64,000 bases of DNA from Syntrophobacteraceae bacterium (GTDB lineage: Bacteria > Desulfobacterota > Syntrophobacteria > Syntrophobacterales > Syntrophobacteraceae): positions 1-64,000 of the forward strand of contig JAGPLX010000001.1 of the NCBI GenBank assembly GCA_018053185.1, in the 5' to 3' direction. The notes under the pieces are model-generated. The model was given only the letters and a program-made list of their open reading frames with translations, was not told the origin of the DNA and made no database searches. A program made the translations under genes and the position numbers. This document shows, piece after piece, positions 8,731 to 16,715 of this stretch (positions are counted from its first letter, which is position 1; each line of letters opens with the position of its first letter).

Positions 8731-9609
8731 ATGGCTTCGCTTCAGGAAGATGGCTTGGTCGTTCTGCACGAGAAGGTGGCCCAACAAACCTACCGCCTTC
8801 GCATTCGCTCGCCCGGGATCGCCGCGGAGGCACGAGCGGGCCAATTCGTGATGGTTCAGGTTCGAAAGGGGATCGATCCCTTGCTGAGACGCCCCTTTTC
8901 CTTCCATCGCCTGTTGCCCGCCGAAGATTCCATCGAACTCCTCTATCGAGTGGTGGGACGGGGCACCTGGGTTCTTTCCAAAAACCCGCCGGGAACGATC
9001 CTTTCCCTTTTCGGACCTTTGGGAAACGGCTTCCTTATCCCGTCTCCTCTGCCTTCGAAGGTAGTTCTCGTTGCGGGAGGCATCGGCATTGCGCCCTTCA
9101 TGGAACTGCTGCAACAACTCTCGGCCCGCAGAAGGCCGGGCGACGGCCCTCCCCCCCGCCTCATTTACGGGGCGCGGACGGCAGAGGAACTTCTGCCCAT
9201 GGAGTTCCTCCGAGAAGTGGGTGCTTCGGTTTCCCTGGCTACCGATGACGGCAGCCTAGGATATCGCGGAACCGTGACCCAGTTGCTGTCGCTCCTGGCG
9301 GAAAAAGAAGGGCTCGAACCCGGGCTGCTCTATGCCTGCGGACCCCTGGCCATGCAGTACGGGGTAGCCCGGTGGGTGACGGAGCGGGGAGTCCCCGCAC
9401 AGCTTTCCCTCGAGTCCCTCATGGCATGCGGGTTGGGAGCCTGCCTGGGGTGTGCCCTGCCGGCTCCCCATCCTAAAGATCCTCTGCAATCTCGTTATGT
9501 CCATGTGTGCAAGGATGGACCCGTCTTCGAGGCAGGAGCCGTTGAATGGCAAAAGATTCAAGGTCAGCAGACCATCACCCCGACCTTTCCGTTCAGCTGG
9601 GACCTCTGA
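8731..9609 (+). CDS. pyrK: Dihydroorotate dehydrogenase B electron-transfer subunit
   Basis: PyrK carries FAD and a [2Fe-2S] cluster and passes electrons from PyrD to NAD+. In the 292 residues, RRPFSFH (54-60) is the flavin-binding motif, GGIGIAP (117-123) the nucleotide-binding loop, and Cys233, Cys238, Cys241 and Cys260 form the C-x4-C-x2-C-x18-C cluster motif in MACGLGACLGC and YVHVCKDGPVF. The C-terminus extends about 20 residues past the usual end and overlaps pyrD by 64 nt. pyrD immediately downstream supports a two-subunit class 1B enzyme. Confidence 0.96.
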   Translation: MASLQEDGLVVLHEKVAQQTYRLRIRSPGIAAEARAGQFVMVQVRKGIDPLLRRPFSFHRLLPAEDSIELLYRVVGRGTWVLSKNPPGTILSLFGPLGNGFLIPSPLPSKVVLVAGGIGIAPFMELLQQLSARRRPGDGPPPRLIYGARTAEELLPMEFLREVGASVSLATDDGSLGYRGTVTQLLSLLAEKEGLEPGLLYACGPLAMQYGVARWVTERGVPAQLSLESLMACGLGACLGCALPAPHPKDPLQSRYVHVCKDGPVFEAGAVEWQKIQGQQTITPTFPFSWDL

Positions 9610-10538
9610 GACTTCGAAACCCGGTCATGGTCGCTTCGGGGACCTTCGGATACGGAAGCGAGTATGCCCCGTTCGTGGACATTCGGAAGCTCGGGGCGAT
9701 CGTGGTCAAGGGGATTTCCCTGGAACCGCGGGCGGGGAACCCGCCACCCCGGCTGGTCGAGACTCCCGGTGGTCTCATCAATTCCATCGGCCTCGAAAAC
9801 GTGGGGCTCGAAAGTTTTCTCACTCAGAAATTGCCCTATCTACGCGGCCTTGAAGTGCCGGTGATCGTGAACATCTTTGGAAATACCCTGGAAGAATACG
9901 GACAACTGGCGCAGGAGCTCGATGGGATTCCTGGAATCTCCGCCCTGGAGATCAATATTAGCTGTCCCAATGTGAAGCAGGGAGGGATGGTTTTCGGAAC
10001 AGACCCCTTCATGGCGGCTTCTGTGATAAGGGCGGTCCGGAAGGCCACTTCGTTTCCTCTGATCACCAAACTCACGCCCAATGTCACCCGCATCGGGGAC
10101 ATTGCCGGGGCCGTGGTAGAAGCCGGAAGCGACATGGTCTCCTGCATCAATACTCTGGCGGCCATGGCGGTGGATGTGTTTTCCCGGAGGCCCAAACTGG
10201 CCAACGTGGTAGGGGGCTTGTCCGGACCGGCCATCCGACCCGTTGCCCTGCGATGCACCTATGAGGTATTGCAGGCGGTTTCATGCCCTGTGATCGGCAT
10301 CGGAGGGATTTGTGATGCTGGCGATGCCCTCGAGTTTCTGCTGCTCGGCGCCAGGGCCGTGCAGGTGGGAACGGCCAATTTCATTTCTCCGACGGCAACC
10401 CTGGAAATACTGGAGGGAATACGACGTTTCCTCGAATCCCAGGGAATCGAATGTATCGAGGACTACATCGGGACCCTCGACACTTCGTGTCTGTTCCCTT
10501 TCGCGGAAGAGGCCTGTCCGGTTCCCGGACTTCCCTAG
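9546..10538 (+). CDS. pyrD: Dihydroorotate dehydrogenase B catalytic subunit
   Basis: PyrD (class 1B) oxidises dihydroorotate to orotate using FMN and works with PyrK. The 330-residue protein has the class 1 signatures NPVMVASGTFGYG near residue 25, KGISLEPRAGNPPPRL, and the active-site loop EINISCPN with Cys140 as the catalytic base. C-terminal IGIGGICDAGDALEFLLLGA is the FMN phosphate-binding region. The ATG at 9546 is the natural start given MVASGTF alignment, and it lies within the pyrK end. The two subunits are therefore probably translationally coupled. Confidence 0.96.
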   Translation: MAKDSRSADHHPDLSVQLGPLRLRNPVMVASGTFGYGSEYAPFVDIRKLGAIVVKGISLEPRAGNPPPRLVETPGGLINSIGLENVGLESFLTQKLPYLRGLEVPVIVNIFGNTLEEYGQLAQELDGIPGISALEINISCPNVKQGGMVFGTDPFMAASVIRAVRKATSFPLITKLTPNVTRIGDIAGAVVEAGSDMVSCINTLAAMAVDVFSRRPKLANVVGGLSGPAIRPVALRCTYEVLQAVSCPVIGIGGICDAGDALEFLLLGARAVQVGTANFISPTATLEILEGIRRFLESQGIECIEDYIGTLDTSCLFPFAEEACPVPGLP

Positions 10539-10692
10539 TACGGCTTCGTGGCGCTCGGTCCGCGTCGGTCTGCCGTGCATGCCGTCCCGGCCGGGTTGTC
10601 GGGCCGGGCTCCAGTGCAACCCGTGGGGTCGGCCCGGCGAAGCGATTCGGATTGCAGGACAAGAAGACCGGCAATGCGGTACCCATGTCACT
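10539..10692. other. Convergent pyrD / flavoprotein gap with GC-rich hairpin
   Basis: The 154-nt gap between convergent genes contains an inverted repeat, CCCGGCC at 10586-10592 and GGCCGGG at 10602-10608, in a very GC-rich stretch. There is no T-run next to it on either strand. It may help stop transcription from both sides, but that is inference; no gene is seen in the gap. Confidence 0.3.
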
Positions 10693-11268
10693 TCATAGGA
10701 CAAAAGCTCTTCCCGCGGATCGACATTCCTCGAGGGCCGTGGGATGCCGTTCGATGGCCCCCTGCCCTTCGACCTCCCGAAAGCAGAGGTCGCCCACGTA
10801 TCGGGTATTGAGAGCGTCGAAAAAGTATTTAACGCAGAGTACCGCGCACTCGAAGAGTCGTTTCCCGCGGGTTGCCCCGGCGCTCAGGAGAAATCCTTTC
10901 CGGATCGCCGCATTGCCGGGGTCGGCCCCGGATTTCCTTGCCGGTTCCCGCTTCATGTATGGGGCTTGGGAACGGTCGATGAGGAGCTTGAGCTGGCCGG
11001 TGATGCCATAGAAGAAGATGGGGGAAGCAACCGCGATGTGAGAGGCCTGTTCCAGAAGCGGGTAGACCTGGGCCATGTCGTCCTCCTGGATGCAGATGCC
11101 CGTATCGTCGCAGCCACCGCATTCCAGGCAGCCGTGGATGTTCAGTTCCCTCACGTAGACCCGTTCAATGGAGCAACCCCCAGTGGAAGCTCCGTCCAGA
11201 AAGGCGTCCAACATCCGGTCGGTATTGCCGTCCTTTCGGGGAGAACCATAGATGCCGAGCACAAGCAT
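10693..11268 (-). CDS. Iron-sulfur flavoprotein (Isf-like, FMN reductase fold)
   Basis: The product is a 191-residue flavodoxin-like protein. GSPRKDGNTDRML (8-20) is the FMN phosphate-binding loop and PIFFYGITGQLKLLIDR the next conserved segment. Cys47, Cys50, Cys53 and Cys59 make a compact C-x2-C-x2-C-x5-C motif (CLECGGCDDTGIC), the [4Fe-4S] signature of iron-sulfur flavoproteins, electron carriers of anaerobes that reduce O2 or peroxide in archaeal examples. It stands alone between convergent pyrD and a divergent intergenic region. The physiological partner is not evident. Assignment to the family is firm; function is inferred. Confidence 0.87.
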   Translation of the reverse strand: MLVLGIYGSPRKDGNTDRMLDAFLDGASTGGCSIERVYVRELNIHGCLECGGCDDTGICIQEDDMAQVYPLLEQASHIAVASPIFFYGITGQLKLLIDRSQAPYMKREPARKSGADPGNAAIRKGFLLSAGATRGKRLFECAVLCVKYFFDALNTRYVGDLCFREVEGQGAIERHPTALEECRSAGRAFVL

Positions 11269-11780
11269 GGGGGTTACCTCCTTTTATGGTTTATAGCGGG
11301 AAGCCTGCGGCAGGACCCAAATTCGCACTATTCCCCCGGCCCTGCTTTTCCGGGTTTGCGATCAATGGGATGGAGGTCCATGCGTCCAGCTGGTCTGGTA
11401 CGGTACGGAGGAATTCACCATCCCTTGTTCCTGGAAACAGCCCTTGCTGCGGCTTGTGGAGACCGGATGCACAGTTCTTTCGGGCTGTACCAATCCCACG
11501 GAGTCAATTCGGCGGAACACCGGTCGCCGCATTTGGGGTGGACGGCAAGTCCTCCCAGAAACGGAATTCATTATAAACCAACCCATCGGCCGGGAATACC
11601 GGGGAAACGAGGAGACACAGAGATCGGAAATCGGCCTCCGTTTCCCGGCTCGGCAGCCTCGATGGAAGGCGGCGACAACCGGGATACGGCAAGGAAATCG
11701 TTCCACTGGACGAAAAGGGCCGGACATTCCAACCTTGAGTGTCGAGGATGCTACAATTTCAATGAGAAGGGAGGAGTCTC
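11269..11780. other. 512-nt intergenic region carrying a degenerate repeat copy
   Basis: No supported gene lies here. The region separates the divergently transcribed flavoprotein and HIT genes, so it should hold both promoters, but none stands out. Bases 11397-11491 are similar to a segment of the rpsG-tuf gap (see repeat entries). The remainder shows no obvious structure. A ribosome binding site GGGAGGAG (11769-11776) belongs to the HIT gene. Confidence 0.6.
11397..11491 (+). repeat. Dispersed degenerate intergenic repeat, copy 1
   Basis: By hand alignment this 95-nt segment matches the minus strand of 33913-34006 without gaps over the first 90 columns, with about 64 identities. The best blocks are GTACGGAG.AATTC, ACAGCCCT and GAGAC.GGATGCACA.TTCT. 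Similarity may continue weakly to about 11530. One frame reads through uninterrupted (PCSWKQPLLRLVETGCTVLS) while the other copy has stops in the matching frame, so it may be a decayed coding fragment or a non-coding repeat. Family and total copy number are unknown. Confidence 0.6.
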
Positions 11781-12191
11781 ATGAATGAGTGCATTTTCTG
11801 CAAGATTGTTGCAGGGAACATTCCCTGCGCCAGGCTGTTCGAGAATGAACATGTGCTGAGCTTTCTGGATATCAACCCTATCAACCCCGGTCATGCCCTG
11901 GTGCTCCCAAAGAAGCACTACAAGATCCTGACCGAGGTTTCGGATGAAGATCTGCAAGCCTGCATCGTGGCCGCCAAGCGTGTCGCCCAAGCGGTCTTTC
12001 GCTCCACAGGAAGCCCCGGTCTAAACCTTCTGCAAAACAACGGGAGGGCGGCGGGGCAGTTGATCGAACATGTTCATTTCCATCTGATTCCCAGGCAGGT
12101 GGGGGATGGATTCTTGACCTCCTGGCCCGGCAAGCCCTATCCATCGGGCCAGTTGGAGAGCATGCTGGCAAAGCTCAAAGCCTCTCTATGA
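11781..12191 (+). CDS. HIT family (histidine triad) protein
   Basis: HIT proteins of this branch hydrolyse nucleoside phosphoramidates or related nucleotidyl conjugates. The 136-residue sequence has the N-terminal zinc-ligand pair ECIFCKI and the family core NPGHALVLPKKHY. The histidine triad is HVHFHLIP with His97, His99 and His101, the central one being the nucleophile. Start ATG at 11781 follows GGGAGGAG. It is monocistronic as far as can be seen and converges on the deoxyhypusine-synthase-like gene. The cellular substrate cannot be told from sequence. Confidence 0.94.
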   Translation: MNECIFCKIVAGNIPCARLFENEHVLSFLDINPINPGHALVLPKKHYKILTEVSDEDLQACIVAAKRVAQAVFRSTGSPGLNLLQNNGRAAGQLIEHVHFHLIPRQVGDGFLTSWPGKPYPSGQLESMLAKLKASL

Positions 12192-12268
12192 AAGGATTCC
12201 GTCGAGTCCCTCCGTCAGACTCCAAAAGACATCCGATCTGTCAGAAGCTGGTCCTGTCCGGAGAGGGA

Positions 12269-12298
12269 GGTTTCGTCCGTTTCTTTCGCGGTGAAACC
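12269..12298. terminator. Possible hairpin between convergent genes
   Basis: GGTTTC (12269-12274) pairs with GAAACC (12293-12298), with a further inner CCG/CGG pairing. It lies in the 219-nt gap between the HIT gene (+) and the deoxyhypusine-synthase-like gene (-), where a bidirectional stop would be expected. No T-run follows on either strand, so the call is weak. Confidence 0.25.
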
Positions 12299-12410
12299 AT
12301 GTAACCCCAGGACTACCCCCAAGCCGAGGAACAGGTTTTTCATGCTCTGTGGTCGGTTCGGAGAGGATGAGATTCGTGGGCCGACTCCCGGATGGGAGCG
12401 GCCCGAAAGG

Positions 12411-13382
12411 TCAGATTCCCAGTACGTAGGAAAAAATGAGAGGGGCCACGATGGTTGCATCCGACTCGACAATGAAACGGGGAGTGTTGACGTCGAGCTT
12501 TTCCCAGGTGATTTTTTCGTTGGGTACGGCGCCGGAATACGAACCGTAACTCGTGGTGGAATCACTGATCTGGCAGAAATAACCCCAAAGAGGGACACCC
12601 AGGTCCAGTTCTTGCCGCAGGATGGGCACCACCGAGATGGAGAAGTCCCCCGCTATCCCCCCGCCGATTTGAAAGAACCCGATGGAACGGTCCCTGGCTG
12701 ATTCCGTGTACCACCGGCCAAGCTTCAACATGTACTCGACGCCGCCCCGCACGGTATAGACATCTCGAATGTTTCCCCGCATGCAGTGTGCCGCGTACAC
12801 GTTCCCCACCGTGGAATCCTCCCAGCCGGGGACAAAGAGGGGGAGGTCCTTCTCACAGGCGGCCACAAGCCAACTATCCTTGGGATCGATCTGATACGAG
12901 GCTTCCAGGGCTTTACTCCGGATCACCTGGTAGAAGAATTCGTGGGGGAGGTATCGGTGTCCCGCCCTCTCCGCCTCTTTCCAACCCTGGAGCAGTACTC
13001 CCCCGATGCGTTGCACGGCTTCTTCTTCCGGAATGCAGGTGTCCGTGACCCGGTTCATTCCCCTGCGAAGGAGGTCCGCTTCATCGGCCGGAGTGAGATC
13101 GCGGTAGTGCGGAACCCGCTCGTAATAGTCGTGGGCGACCAGGTTGAACAGGTCTTCCTCGAGATTGGCTCCCGTGCAACAGATTGCATGAACCTTGTCT
13201 CGTCGAATCATCTCGGCCAGGCTCAGGCCGATTTCCGCGGTACTCATGGCGCCGGCAAGGGCCACCAACATCTGTCCTCCGGAGTCCACAAAGTGACGAT
13301 AGGCCTTTGCCGCATCCAGCAGGGCCGCCGCATTGAAGTGCCGGTAATGATGTTCGATAAAACGCGAGATGCCGTGTTCCAT
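12411..13382 (-). CDS. Deoxyhypusine synthase-like enzyme
   Basis: The 323-residue protein belongs to the deoxyhypusine synthase family, whose eukaryotic and archaeal members move the aminobutyl group of spermidine to eIF5A/aIF5A. Bacteria have no eIF5A; several bacterial relatives act on small polyamines, for example as homospermidine synthases. NAD-site motifs are visible (LVALAGAMSTAEIG, CCTGANLEEDLFNLV), and Lys295 in ITWEKLD aligns with the catalytic lysine region. The substrate is unresolved. The ATG follows AGAAAGGA on the minus strand. The gene has no polyamine genes next to it. Confidence 0.85.
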   Translation of the reverse strand: MEHGISRFIEHHYRHFNAAALLDAAKAYRHFVDSGGQMLVALAGAMSTAEIGLSLAEMIRRDKVHAICCTGANLEEDLFNLVAHDYYERVPHYRDLTPADEADLLRRGMNRVTDTCIPEEEAVQRIGGVLLQGWKEAERAGHRYLPHEFFYQVIRSKALEASYQIDPKDSWLVAACEKDLPLFVPGWEDSTVGNVYAAHCMRGNIRDVYTVRGGVEYMLKLGRWYTESARDRSIGFFQIGGGIAGDFSISVVPILRQELDLGVPLWGYFCQISDSTTSYGSYSGAVPNEKITWEKLDVNTPRFIVESDATIVAPLIFSYVLGI

Positions 13383-13641
13383 GATCAGTAAATCCTTTCT
13401 GCAGAAAACTTCCCCCTTGGGGGAATCTCTCCCCGAAATGGAGCAAAACCTGAACTGTCCAATATTTGAGGGATTAAAGTTCGAGGATCGACAGAGGCAA
13501 GGGTACCTGATTTTTTGGGGGGATACAAAGGGAATTTGAGCCTGGATCGTGCCTGGGGGTGGGTCGGCGGCTATGGGAGCGATTCGTGGACCCGTTTTCG
13601 AACCCTTTTCGAATGACCTGGAAGGGAGAAAATACGAAAGA
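13383..13641. other. Intergenic gap with a short perfect inverted repeat
   Basis: No gene is visible in these 259 nt between two minus-strand transcription units. TTCCCCC (13410-13416) and GGGGGAA (13419-13425) form a near-perfect palindrome about 30 nt upstream of the deoxyhypusine-synthase-like start. It could be an operator-like or leader element for that gene; nothing further supports this. Confidence 0.3.
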
Positions 13642-14121
13642 TCATTTTTCGGAGGGCTTCTTCCCTGCTCTTACATCGTGTACCCCAAGGCCTCCCGAGG
13701 AAAACTGTTCGACGATGATCTCGTAGAATTTTCGCTTTTGTGAGGGCGTCAACAGCTCCTTTTCCTCGAGGATGTGTTCGACAACCTCGTGTTCGAGCTC
13801 GGACTGCCGCTCAATGATACCTTCCGCTACCTGATAAATTCGTATTCGATCCGGTGGTTCCGTGAAGAGAAGTTCCGCCAGTTCCGCCCGTTCCATGCGC
13901 ATCGCCTGCCTGATCGCCTCCACCTGGGGGAGAAACACCCGGCGTATCTCCTGGAGCCGAGCCCGCTGGTCCTCGGTAAGATCCGGTATCAGGTCCAGGT
14001 AGCCCTTGATATTCGTTCTTCTCCCTCTGGATTTTCGGAGAATGAAATAGAGGGCCGAGAGAGCGACGCAAACGACCAGGAACCCTGTGAGAAATCCGTA
14101 GAGAAACAATGCAGTATTCAT
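13642..14121 (-). CDS. Membrane-anchored Spy/CpxP-like LTXXQ protein
   Basis: The 159-residue protein starts with a hydrophobic segment (about 5-27, FLYGFLTGFLVVCVALSALY) that probably anchors it in the inner membrane, followed by a helical, charged periplasmic part. Two LTxxQ-type motifs, LTEDQRARLQEIR and LTPSQKRKFYEII, match the Spy/CpxP/heavy-metal-sensor group, whose members bind unfolded proteins or metals in the periplasm. It is the third gene of a minus-strand set after an ECF sigma factor and an anti-sigma factor, so it is likely the sensor or target of that system. Function is inferred from family and context. Confidence 0.75.
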   Translation of the reverse strand: MNTALFLYGFLTGFLVVCVALSALYFILRKSRGRRTNIKGYLDLIPDLTEDQRARLQEIRRVFLPQVEAIRQAMRMERAELAELLFTEPPDRIRIYQVAEGIIERQSELEHEVVEHILEEKELLTPSQKRKFYEIIVEQFSSGGLGVHDVRAGKKPSEK

Positions 14122-14136
14122 CCAACCCCCTCCCGG

Positions 14137-14550
14137 TCAACCAAGGATCCTAAAGTAGGCATGGCCGATGAAGGATGCGGGAATGTCGTTGAATTCATCC
14201 AGGAATCGAGTGCCTGCTTGCGGTTCCGGATCGAGGAGATTCAAGACCCATACACAGAAATCCAGGAGGGTTTTCCAGGTGCGAGTTAGGAAAGGAAGGC
14301 TTTGTACGATCGCGGGCGGTTCTTGCGCCCTCGATGCCACGGTCGAGGCGAATTGAGGCGGCAAGGTCACCTGGGGCATATCCCGCACCAGGGAATCGAC
14401 ACCGGCGAGATCTTCCAGCTCCTTCCGACACAAAGGGCAGAGCGCCAGATGATCCACCACTTCACGACACAGCCCGGCGGCCAGCTCCCCATCCAAATAG
14501 GCGGACAATTTCCTCTGAACTCGCTGACACCTCGCCTTTTCGCCACTCAT
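14137..14550 (-). CDS. Zinc-finger anti-sigma factor
   Basis: The 137-residue product has an N-terminal anti-sigma domain with the zinc motif HLALCPLC: His34, Cys38 and Cys41, with Cys8 upstream as a possible fourth ligand. Such ZAS proteins hold a cognate ECF sigma factor inactive. The rest includes a hydrophobic stretch around 83-104 (LDFCVWVLNLL) that may associate with the membrane, though it is not a clear transmembrane helix. The start overlaps the sigma-factor stop by four bases (ATGA), so the pair is translationally coupled. The downstream LTXXQ protein is 15 nt away. Confidence 0.85.
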   Translation of the reverse strand: MSGEKARCQRVQRKLSAYLDGELAAGLCREVVDHLALCPLCRKELEDLAGVDSLVRDMPQVTLPPQFASTVASRAQEPPAIVQSLPFLTRTWKTLLDFCVWVLNLLDPEPQAGTRFLDEFNDIPASFIGHAYFRILG

Positions 14551-15068
14551 TTCTTCTCTCTTCCAAGGCTCCGACGTACGTTCCTGCGAGCTCTGAACAG
14601 CAAGGACTCGACACTCCCGACACTGGTTCCCAGTATCTCGCCGATCTCCTGGTAGGTCAGACCCTCGTTGACTCGCAAAAGCAGAGCTGCCCGCTGATTG
14701 GCGGCAAGCTTCCCCATGGCCGACTCGATCTCTTCCTCGAGTTCATATCGCTCCGAGGCATCGGCAAAAGGCTCGCTGCCATCTTCCCCACCCCGGGAAA
14801 GGGCCTCGCACAGGTTTTCCCTCCTCTTGCGATGCTTGATCTCAGTTAAAATCAGATTGTAAGCTATTCGAAAAATCCAGGTGGAAACCCTCGTTTTGGG
14901 CTCAAATCGTGGAGCAGCTCGATAGACCCTGAGAAATGCCTCCTGGGCCAGATCTTCCGCCGCGTACCGGTCCCCCAGGTACCTTGCAATGAAGTTCACC
15001 ACTCGGCCCTGGTACTGTCGAATGAGCGACTCGAACGCCTCGCGCTCGCCGCGTCCCACGGCCTCCAA
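14547..15068 (-). CDS. ECF RNA polymerase sigma factor
   Basis: This 173-residue sigma-70-family protein has region 2 (YAAEDLAQEAFLRVYRAAPRF and STWIFRIAYNLILTEIKHRKR, given by their cores AEDLAQEAF and STWIFRIAYN) and region 4 with the helix-turn-helix LTYQEIGEILGTSVGSVES. Length fits the ECF class. The start is uncertain: the frame opens 23 codons earlier without an ATG, and TTG at 15066-15068, CTG and a later GTG are candidates; a residue pattern DAALLEAVGRGE upstream suggests a slightly longer protein. It leads the operon with its anti-sigma factor. Confidence 0.9.
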   Translation of the reverse strand: MEAVGRGEREAFESLIRQYQGRVVNFIARYLGDRYAAEDLAQEAFLRVYRAAPRFEPKTRVSTWIFRIAYNLILTEIKHRKRRENLCEALSRGGEDGSEPFADASERYELEEEIESAMGKLAANQRAALLLRVNEGLTYQEIGEILGTSVGSVESLLFRARRNVRRSLGREKK

Positions 15069-15213
15069 CAGCGCGGCATCAGGGTCAACTATCGGATACG
15101 TAGTTTGCCTGCCCCCCTACCCGTACGGGGTCGAAACAGCGAGAGCCCACTCAGCATAGCACCCCACCTCGGGAAATCCCAATGCCTGTTTCCCTTTTTC
15201 CTGTCCCCCGGGC

Positions 15214-16533
15214 TCAAATCTTCAGCCAACCTCTGCGCAGGCAATTGTCCAGAATAACTCCCACAAGAAAGGCCGCACCCATGTTCCACATGGCAAATGC
15301 CGCTACGACAAGCATCACATAGAAATCGGATTTCTTGCCTCCAATGTCTTTTACCACAATAGCCAGTTCGGAGCCGGCAAAGAAAAGAATGACGCCCAGG
15401 ATCGCGTTGGGGAAAATCTTGAAGAGAATGGCGACGGACTCGCTGAAAAACAGGGCGATGACGAGGAGGATGGTTCCGAGTATGACCGGTGCCCCTCCCG
15501 TCCTGGCCCCAAAGCGAACATGGCCCGCCATTCCGCCTGCTCCATGGCACATAGGAATTCCACCAAAGCAGGGGGAAACCAGGTTCATGATCCCCTGAGA
15601 AATGGCGATCTTCTTTTCAGTCACCTTTCTGTCGGGAAAAAGCTCGTTGTTCTCTGCAGTGATGGCAATCACGGCGTTTCCCAGGGTCAAAGGTATCTGA
15701 GGGATGGTGAACAGCAAGGTGCCCGTGATCAAGTCATTCCAGGTGATCATGCCGAGACTGAAAACGGGCCATCGGAAACCGATATGGATTTTGCTCAAAT
15801 CGGATAGGAGTTGAGGGTTCGTGAGCACCGCAGAACCCAAGCCGACGATCAGAAGCATGAACATGGCCGGGATCCTGGGATTGTTGAGAAGAAGGTAGGT
15901 GATCACCAGGGCGATGCCCGCCAGAAGCGGAGCTGTTTTCATACGGTTGATTCCATCGACCATGAAAGAGAGCCCCAGACCCAGCATGATGCCGCGCACC
16001 ACCGGTTTGGTGGCAAGGCGGGAGATGGGTTTCAAAGCCCCCGTCACACCCACAAGCAACCAGAAAAGCCCCGTGGTGAGACCCGCTCCATAGAGAGCTG
16101 CCGGGCTTACCCCCCCGGAAATGGCAGCAGCGCCAATAGCTTTCATGGGTTGAATGGGAATGGGGGTTTTGTAATAAAGCCCAGCAACCACCAGGGAGAT
16201 CCCAAACATGAAGAGAAGCCCGAGCGGGTCCACGTTCAGAATGGTGATATAGGCCACCACGAACGGGATGAGAGTGCCGATGTCTCCGAAAGCGCCCGCC
16301 CATTCCATTCTATTGTAAAGGTTCTTCGGTTTCGGAGCGCTTGCCGGCTTTGCACCTGCATCTGCAAGATTCCCGCTCTCCATTTCCCTGAGATGTCCGT
16401 CCGCTGACAAAGTGTTCGACCCCTCATTGTTGGAGAAAAGGATCGTGAATTCACCATCCTGAGCCATTTGACGGCGCTTTGGGTTTCTTCCTGTCCTGCA
16501 TAGGACTCCTGATACACCGCCTTTTGATTCCAT
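15214..16533 (-). CDS. MOT1-like sulfate/molybdate transporter
   Basis: The protein is a polytopic membrane transporter of the MOT1 type (related to SulP), which in plants and some bacteria imports molybdate with high affinity. The two hallmark motifs are FGDIGTLIPF, at the first membrane segment, and PMCHGAGGMAGHVRFGARTG in the second half; around ten hydrophobic segments follow. The longest frame gives 439 residues, with a poorly conserved hydrophilic leader of about 75; starts at 16470 or 16383 are equally possible and none has a strong ribosome site. Molybdate versus sulfate cannot be decided here. Confidence 0.82.
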   Translation of the reverse strand: MESKGGVSGVLCRTGRNPKRRQMAQDGEFTILFSNNEGSNTLSADGHLREMESGNLADAGAKPASAPKPKNLYNRMEWAGAFGDIGTLIPFVVAYITILNVDPLGLLFMFGISLVVAGLYYKTPIPIQPMKAIGAAAISGGVSPAALYGAGLTTGLFWLLVGVTGALKPISRLATKPVVRGIMLGLGLSFMVDGINRMKTAPLLAGIALVITYLLLNNPRIPAMFMLLIVGLGSAVLTNPQLLSDLSKIHIGFRWPVFSLGMITWNDLITGTLLFTIPQIPLTLGNAVIAITAENNELFPDRKVTEKKIAISQGIMNLVSPCFGGIPMCHGAGGMAGHVRFGARTGGAPVILGTILLVIALFFSESVAILFKIFPNAILGVILFFAGSELAIVVKDIGGKKSDFYVMLVVAAFAMWNMGAAFLVGVILDNCLRRGWLKI

Positions 16534-16715
16534 TGCAGGGTTTTCATACAGTTAAACTGCGGAAATCGGAAAAACTTGCGGGGGTCGAAAAAAACCACCA
16601 CTTTCCCCTGGATAGAGCACAAGGGACGGAACAGGCAGGACTCGGTTGACAAGGCGAGGGTCGAGGCACGGGCCGGAAATCAGGTTGTACCGAAGGCGCT
16701 CAGGCCCCCTATTCT

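Noticed and set aside
11286-11784. Several open frames across the flavoprotein-HIT gap
   Set aside because: No ribosome sites, codon use unlike neighbours, and one frame only reflects the degenerate repeat.
14547-15116. Frameshift at the N-terminus of the ECF sigma factor
   Set aside because: The open frame continues far enough for a complete region 2; lack of an ATG is explained better by a TTG or GTG start.
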